Positions 1 to 5,259 of a DNA stretch of 57,499 nt are shown here, piece after piece (the stretch's first letter is position 1; each line of letters opens with the position of its first letter). The notes beneath the pieces were generated by a model, which worked only from the letters and a program-made list of their open reading frames with translations, was not told the origin of the DNA and did no database searches. Origin of the DNA: a virus; IMG/VR virus record IMGVR_UViG_3300011114_000805, positions 1 through 57,499 of that record; one strand, 5' to 3'. The position numbers and the translations under genes are program-made.

Positions 1-39
1 ATCGGCGGCTACGCCGATTGCCGATAGGCCGTGTAGATG

Positions 40-81
40 CGGCAGCACCCGGCCTCCGTCGTAGGGAGCCGGGTGCTGCCG
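40..81 (-). terminator. GC-rich hairpin after the zinc-ribbon gene
   Basis: A perfect 14-bp inverted repeat (40-53 and 68-81) with a 14-nt loop lies just past the stop codon of the minus-strand gene ending at 95. There is no T-run on either side, so this is a hairpin at a gene end rather than a textbook intrinsic terminator. It may stop or stabilise the minus-strand transcript. Confidence 0.5.
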
Positions 82-94
82 AGGAGTAGATTAG

Positions 95-343
95 TTACTC
101 GACTTCTGGCGGCTCGTACAATTCTCCTTCTGCCAAGGGTCGTTCCATGCGGCGGCGGTGGCGTTCCTCGAATTTGTCCTCCTCGGCCTGCCGTGCCTCC
201 CACCGCGCAGTAGCCTCGGTGATTTCACGATCGCACTCGGGGCATCGCCCGTGCACGAGGTCTGCGAGGAGAAGGTGCACCGCGCAATCGATGCACTTCG
301 TGCGTGGAGAAACGGAAGAAACGGTAGTTGGATTCTGCGACAT
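95..343 (-). CDS. small zinc-ribbon protein, function unknown
   Basis: This encodes about 82 residues. Two CxxC pairs (C17, C20 and C34, C37 from the chosen start) form a zinc-ribbon knuckle. The C-terminal half is highly charged, rich in Glu and Arg, and probably helical. I chose the ATG at 343 because the longer reading frame up to 433 runs back through the intergenic hairpin and has no convincing signal; a weak purine stretch precedes 343. Zinc ribbons of this size usually bind nucleic acid or a protein partner, but nothing here shows which. The gene sits in a GC-rich block whose base use is unlike the rest of the window. Its neighbour on the same strand (430-732) is separated from it by a strong hairpin. 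Confidence 0.6.
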   Translation of the reverse strand: MSQNPTTVSSVSPRTKCIDCAVHLLLADLVHGRCPECDREITEATARWEARQAEEDKFEERHRRRMERPLAEGELYEPPEVE

Positions 344-388
344 TGTAGTCCATTCTGCCCCCGCAGGGGCGTAGGTGTTCTCCGTCAA

Positions 389-414
389 GGGGAGGGGCTG
401 TCGAGCCCCTCCCC
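389..414 (-). terminator. strong hairpin between the two GC-rich genes
   Basis: A perfect 11-bp stem (389-399 with 404-414) and a 4-nt loop lie 15 bases past the stop of the minus-strand gene at 430-732. Only TT follows the stem, so it is a weak candidate for intrinsic termination. Read on the minus strand, TTGACG follows the stem, which could be part of a promoter for the next gene. Confidence 0.5.
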
Positions 415-429
415 GGCATCCCTTCCCGA

Positions 430-732
430 TCACGCCCGGATAAACCGGATCGTCTCGGCTCGCACCTGCACGACCCGGACAGGGGCGTCCGCAGTCGCGG
501 CGAGTACCACCGCTACCATGCGGTGTCCCGCCTTGGTGGGCAGGGGCTTGACGGACAGACGCAACACGGCGCGTCCATCCATTTGACCGGGCAGGCGGTC
601 GACGCCCGATGCGTCAGACTCCGAGACGCGCTGCCAAGCCATGCGTCCTGCACCTGCAGTGGTCACTTGACCGCAGGCGACTTCGAGGGCGACCATATCA
701 AACACAGGCGACTGACGGTAAACGATCTGCAT
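430..732 (-). CDS. hypothetical protein, GC-rich region
   Basis: This encodes about 100 residues and I do not recognise it. The frame is open up to 834. I chose the ATG at 732 because a GGAG ribosome-binding site lies 8-11 bases upstream, while the 834 start has none. The C-terminal half alternates hydrophobic and polar residues (VVAVVLAATADAPVRVVQVR type), suggesting a small beta-rich domain. No signal peptide or metal-binding motif is visible. It is co-oriented with the zinc-ribbon gene downstream, with a hairpin between them. Start at 834 (134 residues) remains possible, since minus-strand TTGTAT and TACACT hexamers lie just upstream of it. Confidence 0.5.
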   Translation of the reverse strand: MQIVYRQSPVFDMVALEVACGQVTTAGAGRMAWQRVSESDASGVDRLPGQMDGRAVLRLSVKPLPTKAGHRMVAVVLAATADAPVRVVQVRAETIRFIRA

Positions 733-957
733 GGCAGAATCTCCGAGGCATATGCCCCCCACTACGCCGCGCATCCCAAGAACCCGCAACGCGGGAAGAG
801 TCGGGCAGACGAACGTGTGAGGGGCAGTAGCCATGCGTCAAGTGTACACAAACGCCTACAGAATACAAGGGGGTAGGTTGAAGAATCGCCCTGCGATGCG
901 TCCGATAATATTATCCCGCTTGCCGGATGATTTTTTTAAATTCTTGAGAGAATTAAC

Positions 958-985
958 TTGACTTTCACTGTCCAGACAGTAGAAT
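958..985 (+). promoter_or_regulatory. candidate sigma70-type promoter
   Basis: TTGACT (958-963), a 16-bp spacer, then TAGAAT (980-985). It points into the repeat region and the gene at 1342. The -10 runs directly into the first AATGGGTCCCC element. The -10 is only a moderate match. Confidence 0.35.
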
Positions 986-1047
986 GGGTCCCCTTTCCGT
1001 CAGAAAATCGTGGCGGCTAGCCAATCAACTTTAAATTTCCTCAAAAA

Positions 1048-1099
1048 CCTCTAATACCCTCTAATACCCTCAATTCCCTCTAATCCCCTCTCAATCCTC
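1048..1099. repeat. degenerate tandem repeat, CCTCTAATAC type
   Basis: About five degenerate 9-11-bp units follow one another (two identical CCTCTAATAC units, then CCTCAATTC, CCTCTAATC and CCTCTCAATC). All purines and pyrimidines are strongly partitioned between strands. It directly precedes the 36-bp-period array. Confidence 0.6.
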
Positions 1100-1128
1100 A
1101 AAAGACCTCCCACCCTCTTTTCAGAAAA

Positions 1129-1308
1129 ATGGGTCCCCCCCTTTGTACCCTCGGATTCCTCAAAATGGGTCCCATACGCCCCCAGGTCATTCCTGAAAAA
1201 ATGGGTCCCCCCCCGGAATACCTCTGAGGTCAAAAAATGGGTCCCCCCCCTTTCCCAGGTTATATGAAAAAAATGGGTCCCCCCTGGAACCCATAAAACT
1301 GGGTCCCC
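1129..1308. repeat. array of AATGGGTCCCC elements with 36-bp period
   Basis: ATGGGTCCC occurs at 1129, 1165, 1201, 1237 and 1273, exactly 36 bp apart each time. A sixth copy (CTGGGTCCCC) comes 26 bp after the last. Each is usually preceded by a run of A and followed by extra C. The remaining about 20 bp of each unit differ between units. Read on the minus strand the period is 12 codons and gives a repeated GGTHF peptide, but that frame lacks a convincing start. The same core occurs at 984 and forms the left arm of the hairpin at 2399-2420. The role is unknown. Confidence 0.8.
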
Positions 1309-1328
1309 TATACAACACGCCCATAAAT

Positions 1329-1336
1329 TATAAATA
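1329..1336 (+). promoter_or_regulatory. T4-type late promoter, perfect TATAAATA
   Basis: TATAAATA ends 5 nt before the ATG at 1342. In T4 the late -10 element spans about -13 to -6, so the predicted +1 is the A of the start codon, implying a leaderless mRNA. Confidence 0.7.
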
Positions 1337-1341
1337 CTTTT

Positions 1342-2394
1342 ATGTTGCGATTTAAACAATATCTAATTGAAAGTTCCGTCTTTGATAATACACTTTCTTG
1401 GTATGATCCTGATTTTCCTCCAGAAAAATCAACCAAAGAAACCCCTGAGCAACGTGATGCTCGTCAAGAAAAAGAAAACCAACAATCTCGCCTAATGGAT
1501 CGTGCAACAAGATTTAAAGGTGCAGACCCAAGGGAACACAGAATAGATACAGATCTATCTCCAGAATTACAACAACTTCAACAAAATATTAGAAGAACAG
1601 CATTTGAAAAACAGGGATTAGTTGCACCACATCCAGAAGTAACAAAACAAACATCAGTGGGCGTATATTCTCCTAGCTTAACTGATTTGGAAGCATTGGA
1701 AAGAATGGGAGTTGTAAATGCAAAAAATTATACATCAGATGAACGTGGTATTTTGTATAGACCTGGGCAACTCCCAACAGAACAACAAAGACAAGCTACT
1801 GCTCTTCGGGCTACCGATGTAGCCAATGCAGGAGGAGGACTTGTAACTGCAAATACTCCCGAAGCCAAACAACGGCGATCAGATTCTGTACGTGCGTTTT
1901 ATACAGACCCAAAAAATTCAAAAGCTCTTGAGAATAAACCAGGAAGTAGAATAGATCCATATGGTCGTAAATTTAGTGATCGTCAACTGGGTATAGATTT
2001 TCCTGTTGGGACTGTACATACTCCTGCTCAGTCTGCTGCTATAATACAGCAGATGGGTGCTCAAAGACCATCAGATCTACGAAAACAACTAGGACTAGGA
2101 ATAGATTCTAGTGCTGTCAAAAATCTAGGAGCAGCAGGATTGGCTGCAGCAGGATCTATAGTTGGTGGTGCATTAACTCAGGGAGTTCAGGCAGGTACTG
2201 ATGTATTAGGAATGATTGGAAGAACTCCCGAAGGCAAAGATAGAATGCAAATAGAAAAATCTTTTAACTCTGATATGGGACTTGGTTTTGATGTGGGTCC
2301 AGATGGAGAATTAGTAGCAGATCCTGCTGGAAGAGAAGCAGCAAGAAAAAGACAACAACAAGGAATAAATTTCCCAAGTATGTTCCAAAAATAA
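1342..2394 (+). CDS. putative capsid-targeted internal head protein (350 aa)
   Basis: The first ten residues, MLRFKQYLIE, match the pattern of the T4 capsid-targeting sequence (MKTYQEFIAE in the T4 internal proteins): aromatic at 4 and 7, aliphatic at 8, Glu at 10. The prohead protease gp21 cuts after [LI]xE, so cleavage after LIE is predicted. The rest is hydrophilic and rich in Gln, Arg and Lys. A Gly/Ala-rich segment (about residues 257-290) could be a membrane-active or flexible stretch. No enzymatic motif is recognised. A perfect late promoter lies 5 nt upstream and a hairpin follows the stop. I infer it is packaged in the head, and perhaps injected with DNA; its function is unknown. Three other genes in the window share nearly the same N-terminus. 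Confidence 0.7.
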   Translation: MLRFKQYLIESSVFDNTLSWYDPDFPPEKSTKETPEQRDARQEKENQQSRLMDRATRFKGADPREHRIDTDLSPELQQLQQNIRRTAFEKQGLVAPHPEVTKQTSVGVYSPSLTDLEALERMGVVNAKNYTSDERGILYRPGQLPTEQQRQATALRATDVANAGGGLVTANTPEAKQRRSDSVRAFYTDPKNSKALENKPGSRIDPYGRKFSDRQLGIDFPVGTVHTPAQSAAIIQQMGAQRPSDLRKQLGLGIDSSAVKNLGAAGLAAAGSIVGGALTQGVQAGTDVLGMIGRTPEGKDRMQIEKSFNSDMGLGFDVGPDGELVADPAGREAARKRQQQGINFPSMFQK

Positions 2395-2398
2395 AAAT

Positions 2399-2420
2399 GG
2401 GTCCCCTTTTTGGGAGACCC
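2399..2420. terminator. bidirectional terminator built from the GGGTCCCC element
   Basis: GGGTC/GACCC plus CCC/GGG with one bulged A and a TTTTT loop. It sits 5 bases after the stop at 2394. The plus side continues with GTTT and AT-rich sequence, and the minus side with ATTTTTATTTTT, so it could serve both this gene and the convergent minus-strand gene ending at 2457. Confidence 0.6.
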
Positions 2421-2456
2421 GTTTAAAATATTTTATAATTTTTTAAGAAGATATAT

Positions 2457-2879
2457 TTACCATAGGTCTTCTTCATCTTCCTGTGGTCTTGGATCTTCTA
2501 AAAATGATCCAGCCTCTATATTTCTATAATGCGCCTTGCCCATTCTTGGTCCCTTGTCATGTAACAATAAAACCGCATCTAGGCGTTTAATACCTTCTGG
2601 ACTAAGATTGGCTCTTAGTTCATTCTCTATATCAAATACTGTATGTTTTGCACCTGAATGATTAATCTTGCTATCATTCGTAACATTAGTCTCAATCCTA
2701 CGTTCTCTTTTGGGAGAATTAGTAGTCTTAATACGGTTCATTTGACTACGAAACGCCATATGACTCTTATTCCCCGGCGTAGAATCTTTTAAAGAATGTT
2801 TTTTAGTTTTCTTAACAACAGAAGAGGGTTTTGTACGCCCTTCTTTACCTTCTTCTAAAAATTGTTTAAATGATAGCAT
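2457..2879 (-). CDS. putative capsid-targeted basic protein (140 aa)
   Basis: The N-terminus MLSFKQFLEE fits the T4-type capsid-targeting sequence with predicted gp21 cleavage after LEE. The next about 70 residues are strongly basic (many Lys and Arg, with Ser and Thr), as expected for a DNA-binding protein packed in the head. The C-terminus is acidic (EDPRPQEDEEDLW). The middle holds FDIENELRANLSPEGIKRL, probably helical. No known enzyme motif is visible. It follows the gene at 2883-3428 on the same strand within a few bases. The start codon is preceded by only a weak AAAGA signal, similar to the sequence upstream of the related gene at 10132. Confidence 0.65.
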   Translation of the reverse strand: MLSFKQFLEEGKEGRTKPSSVVKKTKKHSLKDSTPGNKSHMAFRSQMNRIKTTNSPKRERRIETNVTNDSKINHSGAKHTVFDIENELRANLSPEGIKRLDAVLLLHDKGPRMGKAHYRNIEAGSFLEDPRPQEDEEDLW

Positions 2880-2882
2880 ATA

Positions 2883-3428
2883 TTATCTTTGTTTTCGATA
2901 ATTTGGATTTACTGGCTCACCAGTGACCGGACTTCTTACTGTTGGTTTGACTTTTGGTCTAGGAGCTGGTTTTTCATCTGGCTTACGTGGTGCTGGTTTC
3001 ACTTGTGGAGGCTTTCCAGTCATATTCCATCGTCCAGTATTAGGATCAAAGGTATAAGTATAACCTTCTGGGGATGTCCAAGTCCAGCCATTTCCCGGGT
3101 TTGGACTTGTATCGGTGGGTGAATGAGGAGCCGGAGGTCCTTGTTGGTGTGATCCTGGTTGTCCTGGTCGTGGATCAACTATAAAACTATCCGGAAGTGG
3201 ATTCACAGTCGGAGTGGCAGTATAGCCGTCACCTTCGTTTATAAATTGTTTGAATGATAGCATTGATTGATTACTTTCCAAATGTTCTTTAAAAGCTTTT
3301 CTCTTTTTCTTTGAGATCTCAATAGCTGCAAGTTGTGCTTGTGCTTTTTCTTTTGATGGATGTGTTCCCAGTACTTTTGTACCAGTAGAATCTTTCACAA
3401 CCCATTTTTTACCTTGTTGTGAGATCAT
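2883..3428 (-). CDS. two-part protein: WVVKDS module plus internal capsid-targeting sequence
   Basis: The 181-residue frame has two parts. Residues 1-55 hold a small conserved-looking module, GKKWVVKDSTGTKVLGTH followed by a KAQAQLAAIE helix; similar short stretches occur in other phage proteins, but I know no function for them. At residue 56 the frame contains MLSFKQFINE, a capsid-targeting-like peptide with an INE cleavage site. This would be N-terminal if translation begins at 3263, where GGAAAG lies about 11 bases upstream. The remainder is Pro-rich with a W-rich motif, GWTWTSPEGYTYTFDPNTGRW (residues about 110-130), repeated in diverged form in the next gene. Either the gene is one fused protein or it has an in-frame internal start yielding a separate packaged protein. 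I favour both products being possible. Confidence 0.6.
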   Translation of the reverse strand: MISQQGKKWVVKDSTGTKVLGTHPSKEKAQAQLAAIEISKKKRKAFKEHLESNQSMLSFKQFINEGDGYTATPTVNPLPDSFIVDPRPGQPGSHQQGPPAPHSPTDTSPNPGNGWTWTSPEGYTYTFDPNTGRWNMTGKPPQVKPAPRKPDEKPAPRPKVKPTVRSPVTGEPVNPNYRKQR

Positions 3429-3431
3429 GTA

Positions 3432-4025
3432 TTATCTCGTTGGTGGATTTTGACCTTGTCCATTATGCGGATGGTTTCTTTCTCTTCCAATGGGAGCCCT
3501 TGGTGGACTTCCAGTACGCACCCACCCATTGGCTCTCCAAGTATAGGTAGTACCATCGGGTGCTTTCCATTTAAACCCTGGTGGAAATGGATCGTTTGGA
3601 TCATTTTTTGGTGGTAAGTTTTGATCTCTGGGTGCTGATGGTCTGGGTTCTTGATTATCAGCTGGTTGTTCCGGAGCTGGAGCTGGAGCTGGTGCTGGAG
3701 GTGGAGGTGGAGGTGGAACATAACCTTGACCCGGTGTAAACGGAGGGAATACCGCGGGAGTATAGTCTTCGTTTAAATTATTACTTCGACCGCGAAGTGC
3801 ATTTTGCATGACAGCATTACCTGCACGATACTCAGCTGCACGTAGAACACCAGTTAGAAAATTTACAGATTTTTCTAAATTTTCTGATAATGTCTTGTAG
3901 TGTTCTTCAGAGTTTTCGCTCACCATTGCCTTATATGAAACATTGAGGCGATCCTCGTAGTTATTGGTCTTACGAGCGTTAAACGATTTTTGTTGCAGGT
4001 CTGCACGGAAAGCTTTCATGTCCAT
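3432..4025 (-). CDS. Pro-rich protein with W-x-W/TYT module, possible head protein (197 aa)
   Basis: I placed the start at the ATG at 4025 (MDMKAFRADLQQ). The longer frame to 4388 only runs antisense to the gene at 4051. Residues 1-75 look helical and hydrophilic. A candidate gp21 site, NLNE followed by D, lies near residue 90. A proline tract of seven Pro, followed by alternating Ala-Pro, forms a linker. The C-terminus has FKWKAPDGTTYTWRANGW, paralogous to the module in the downstream gene. Function is unknown. A late promoter (CTAAATA) ends exactly 5 nt upstream of the ATG, and the gene is divergent from 4051. Confidence 0.6.
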   Translation of the reverse strand: MDMKAFRADLQQKSFNARKTNNYEDRLNVSYKAMVSENSEEHYKTLSENLEKSVNFLTGVLRAAEYRAGNAVMQNALRGRSNNLNEDYTPAVFPPFTPGQGYVPPPPPPPAPAPAPAPEQPADNQEPRPSAPRDQNLPPKNDPNDPFPPGFKWKAPDGTTYTWRANGWVRTGSPPRAPIGRERNHPHNGQGQNPPTR

Positions 4026-4030
4026 AAATT

Positions 4031-4037
4031 TATTTAG
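4031..4037 (-). promoter_or_regulatory. late promoter for the minus-strand gene starting at 4025
   Basis: CTAAATA on the minus strand ends 5 nt before the ATG at 4025, predicting a leaderless transcript. It abuts the opposite-facing late promoter at 4038-4045, so two divergent promoters share 25 bp. Confidence 0.6.
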
Positions 4038-4045
4038 AATAAATA
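4038..4045 (+). promoter_or_regulatory. late promoter for the plus-strand gene starting at 4051
   Basis: AATAAATA ends 5 nt before the ATG at 4051. The predicted +1 is the A of the start codon. Confidence 0.55.
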
Positions 4046-4050
4046 GATAC

Positions 4051-4401
4051 ATGGATAACTTCTTAAATTTTCTATTAAATGAGTCGGGACACAAAAAAGC
4101 TATGAAATCTGGTAACAGAGGCGATAGAAAGAAAGAAGCCACTAAGCAATCTTTGCGTGCAGAAAAGAAAAGAAAAGAAGCCGAGGCAAGAGAAGAATTT
4201 GCAGATAAATTAGGAAATATGAATCCAGACTTACGCGCAAGCATAGACATGTCTCGTAATGCCTTAAAGGATTCAGCAAACAAGAATACACTCAATGCTC
4301 GGGCATTAAATGCTGCTCTTCCAGGTGAATCACAGCCAACGAGTGATGACAAACTTTCAGACGTGGTGTCATTAATTCGTAAATCCATTAAATTACGATG
4401 A
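4051..4401 (+). CDS. small basic protein with capsid-targeting-like N-terminus (116 aa)
   Basis: The N-terminus MDNFLNFLLNE resembles the capsid-targeting pattern shifted by one residue, with predicted cleavage after LNE. A long Lys/Arg/Glu-rich helix follows (about residues 15-55, KKEATKQSLRAEKKRKEAEAR type). The start at 4051 is chosen because it follows the late promoter by 5 nt and gives the targeting peptide; the frame extends upstream to 3964 but only antisense to the neighbouring gene. It overlaps the next start by ATGA, so the two genes are translationally coupled. I infer a DNA-associated internal head protein; the function is unproven. Confidence 0.6.
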   Translation: MDNFLNFLLNESGHKKAMKSGNRGDRKKEATKQSLRAEKKRKEAEAREEFADKLGNMNPDLRASIDMSRNALKDSANKNTLNARALNAALPGESQPTSDDKLSDVVSLIRKSIKLR

Positions 4402-4592
4402 AAAATTCACTAGTGTATCTATTGGAATATTTGAGTGTTTATGGTACAGGCAAGACCATGGGCGATGCTGTAGATAACCTCAACGTAAAATCGGGCAAAA
4501 TTTTGAAAAAACAGGCAAAAGCGAAAAAGGGAAAATCTGCCCTGAAAGATATCGCTGGAACCTTAAAACGCCTTCGCAAACGGAATGTTTGA
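4398..4592 (+). CDS. very basic 64-aa protein with LLE cleavage-site-like N-terminus
   Basis: The start overlaps the stop of the previous gene (ATGA). Residues 1-10 (MKNSLVYLLE) fit the capsid-targeting layout at positions 7, 8 and 10. After residue 30 it is extremely Lys/Arg-rich (KSGKILKKQAKAKKGKSALK, then KRLRKR), typical of nucleic-acid-condensing peptides. No other motif is visible. I infer a packaged DNA-binding peptide. It could also be a DNA-binding protein unrelated to the head. Confidence 0.55.
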   Translation: MKNSLVYLLEYLSVYGTGKTMGDAVDNLNVKSGKILKKQAKAKKGKSALKDIAGTLKRLRKRNV

Positions 4593-4611
4593 AATTTCTT
4601 CGTCTGCAGTA

Positions 4612-4640
4612 CTCTAAGGTACTTTAAAGAACCTTTAGAG
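4612..4640 (+). terminator. imperfect hairpin, possible terminator
   Basis: CTCTAAGGT (4612-4620) pairs with ACCTTTAGAG (4631-4640) with one extra T, followed by ATATTCTTTT. Related TTTAGAGAT and CTAGAG words recur up to 4690. It lies 20 bases after the stop at 4592. Confidence 0.4.
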
Positions 4641-4730
4641 ATATTCTTTTAAATAGTTTTTTAAAGTTTCTTTAGAGATTGTTCTAGAGTATATTATAAG
4701 AACTGTTCAAATCTTTGTCAAGTAAAATAT

Positions 4731-4737
4731 CTAAATA
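4731..4737 (+). promoter_or_regulatory. late promoter, CTAAATA
   Basis: It ends 5 nt before the ATG at 4743, again placing the predicted +1 on the start codon. Confidence 0.6.
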
Positions 4738-4742
4738 ATTCT

Positions 4743-5252
4743 ATGAGCAACAAAAGACACGATAGAGAACTTTTTGCCAATGCCCTGAAGCAAGTTCAGC
4801 TAAACGAATCAAAAATTGAACTGAATAGTAAGGGTGATATCGTCTTTAACAATAAACAACCCATCAATGAACTTCTTGGTTCTGTGATTGCTGGTGGTTT
4901 ACTTTTGGGTTTGGGTGCTCTAAAGGGTCGCCAAATTTATATGGCATCTCAGGCAGCACAAAAGAAAGCTGCTGCTGAGGCTGACGAAAAAGCTTTAAAC
5001 AAACAAAATCTTTTATCTAGTATTGCGGAGCGCGAAGCTGCGGCACAACATAGAACTGATGCATTAAATCAACAAAGAAAAGAAGCAGCTAAAAACCGAA
5101 GAGCGGATAGACGTGCACGAGGAAGTAATAGAAAACAAGCTACCACGATAGCTCAGAATGCAAATAATGCAGCATTAGATGCTGCCAGAATTAAAGCTGC
5201 AGCCGTATTAGCAGCAGCTGGTCATACACCTCCACCTCCACCAACACCGTAA
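4743..5252 (+). CDS. Ala/Arg-rich protein with one glycine-rich hydrophobic segment (169 aa)
   Basis: The N-terminus has two candidate gp21 sites: QLNE (residue about 21) and PINE (about 40). PINE is followed at once by a hydrophobic Gly/Leu segment (LLGSVIAGGLLLGLGALKG, about residues 41-59) that could cross a membrane. The rest is a long Ala/Lys/Arg/Gln helix (about 70-160) ending in PPPPPTP. The layout of short N-terminal peptide, Gly-rich hydrophobic segment and basic Ala-rich helix is repeated in the next gene, so the two look like diverged relatives. I infer a head-packaged, possibly injected, DNA- and membrane-interacting protein. No family is recognised. Confidence 0.6.
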   Translation: MSNKRHDRELFANALKQVQLNESKIELNSKGDIVFNNKQPINELLGSVIAGGLLLGLGALKGRQIYMASQAAQKKAAAEADEKALNKQNLLSSIAEREAAAQHRTDALNQQRKEAAKNRRADRRARGSNRKQATTIAQNANNAALDAARIKAAAVLAAAGHTPPPPPTP

Positions 5253-5259
5253 GAGTTGT

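Larger units (their letters stand above)
835..1341. other. 507-bp gene-free region with composition change and repeats
   Basis: No supported gene lies here. Base composition changes from GC-rich (left) to AT-rich phage DNA (right). From left to right it holds a candidate sigma70 promoter (958-985), one isolated AATGGGTCCCC element (983-993), a pyrimidine-rich tandem repeat (1048-1099), an array of AATGGGTCCCC elements with 36-bp period (1129-1308), and the late promoter of the gene at 1342. Confidence 0.7.

Noticed and set aside
158-586. 142-codon plus-strand frame in the GC-rich block
   Set aside because: Antisense to two better-supported minus-strand genes; long frames are expected by chance in GC-rich DNA.
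1129-1308. 36-bp-period array as a CRISPR array
   Set aside because: The constant part is only about 12-16 bp and the intervals are about 20 bp, partly alike; there is no dyad-symmetric repeat of 23-40 bp and no cas gene nearby.
1051-1359. Minus-strand frame with GGTHF repeats as a gene
   Set aside because: The frame stays open because the repeat period is 12 codons. The only start would be a TTG inside the gene at 1342, without ribosome-binding site. Kept as a repeat feature only.
3964-4050. Upstream extension of the plus-strand gene at 4051
   Set aside because: It is antisense to the start of the minus-strand gene and upstream of the late promoter, so it would not be transcribed from it.
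4026-4388. Upstream extension of the minus-strand gene 3432-4025
   Set aside because: It runs entirely antisense to the plus-strand gene at 4051 and lacks signals; the late promoter fixes the start at 4025.
4612-4740. Second tRNA or small RNA in the gap before 4743
   Set aside because: No cloverleaf can be drawn; only an imperfect hairpin and repeated TTTAGAGA words are present.
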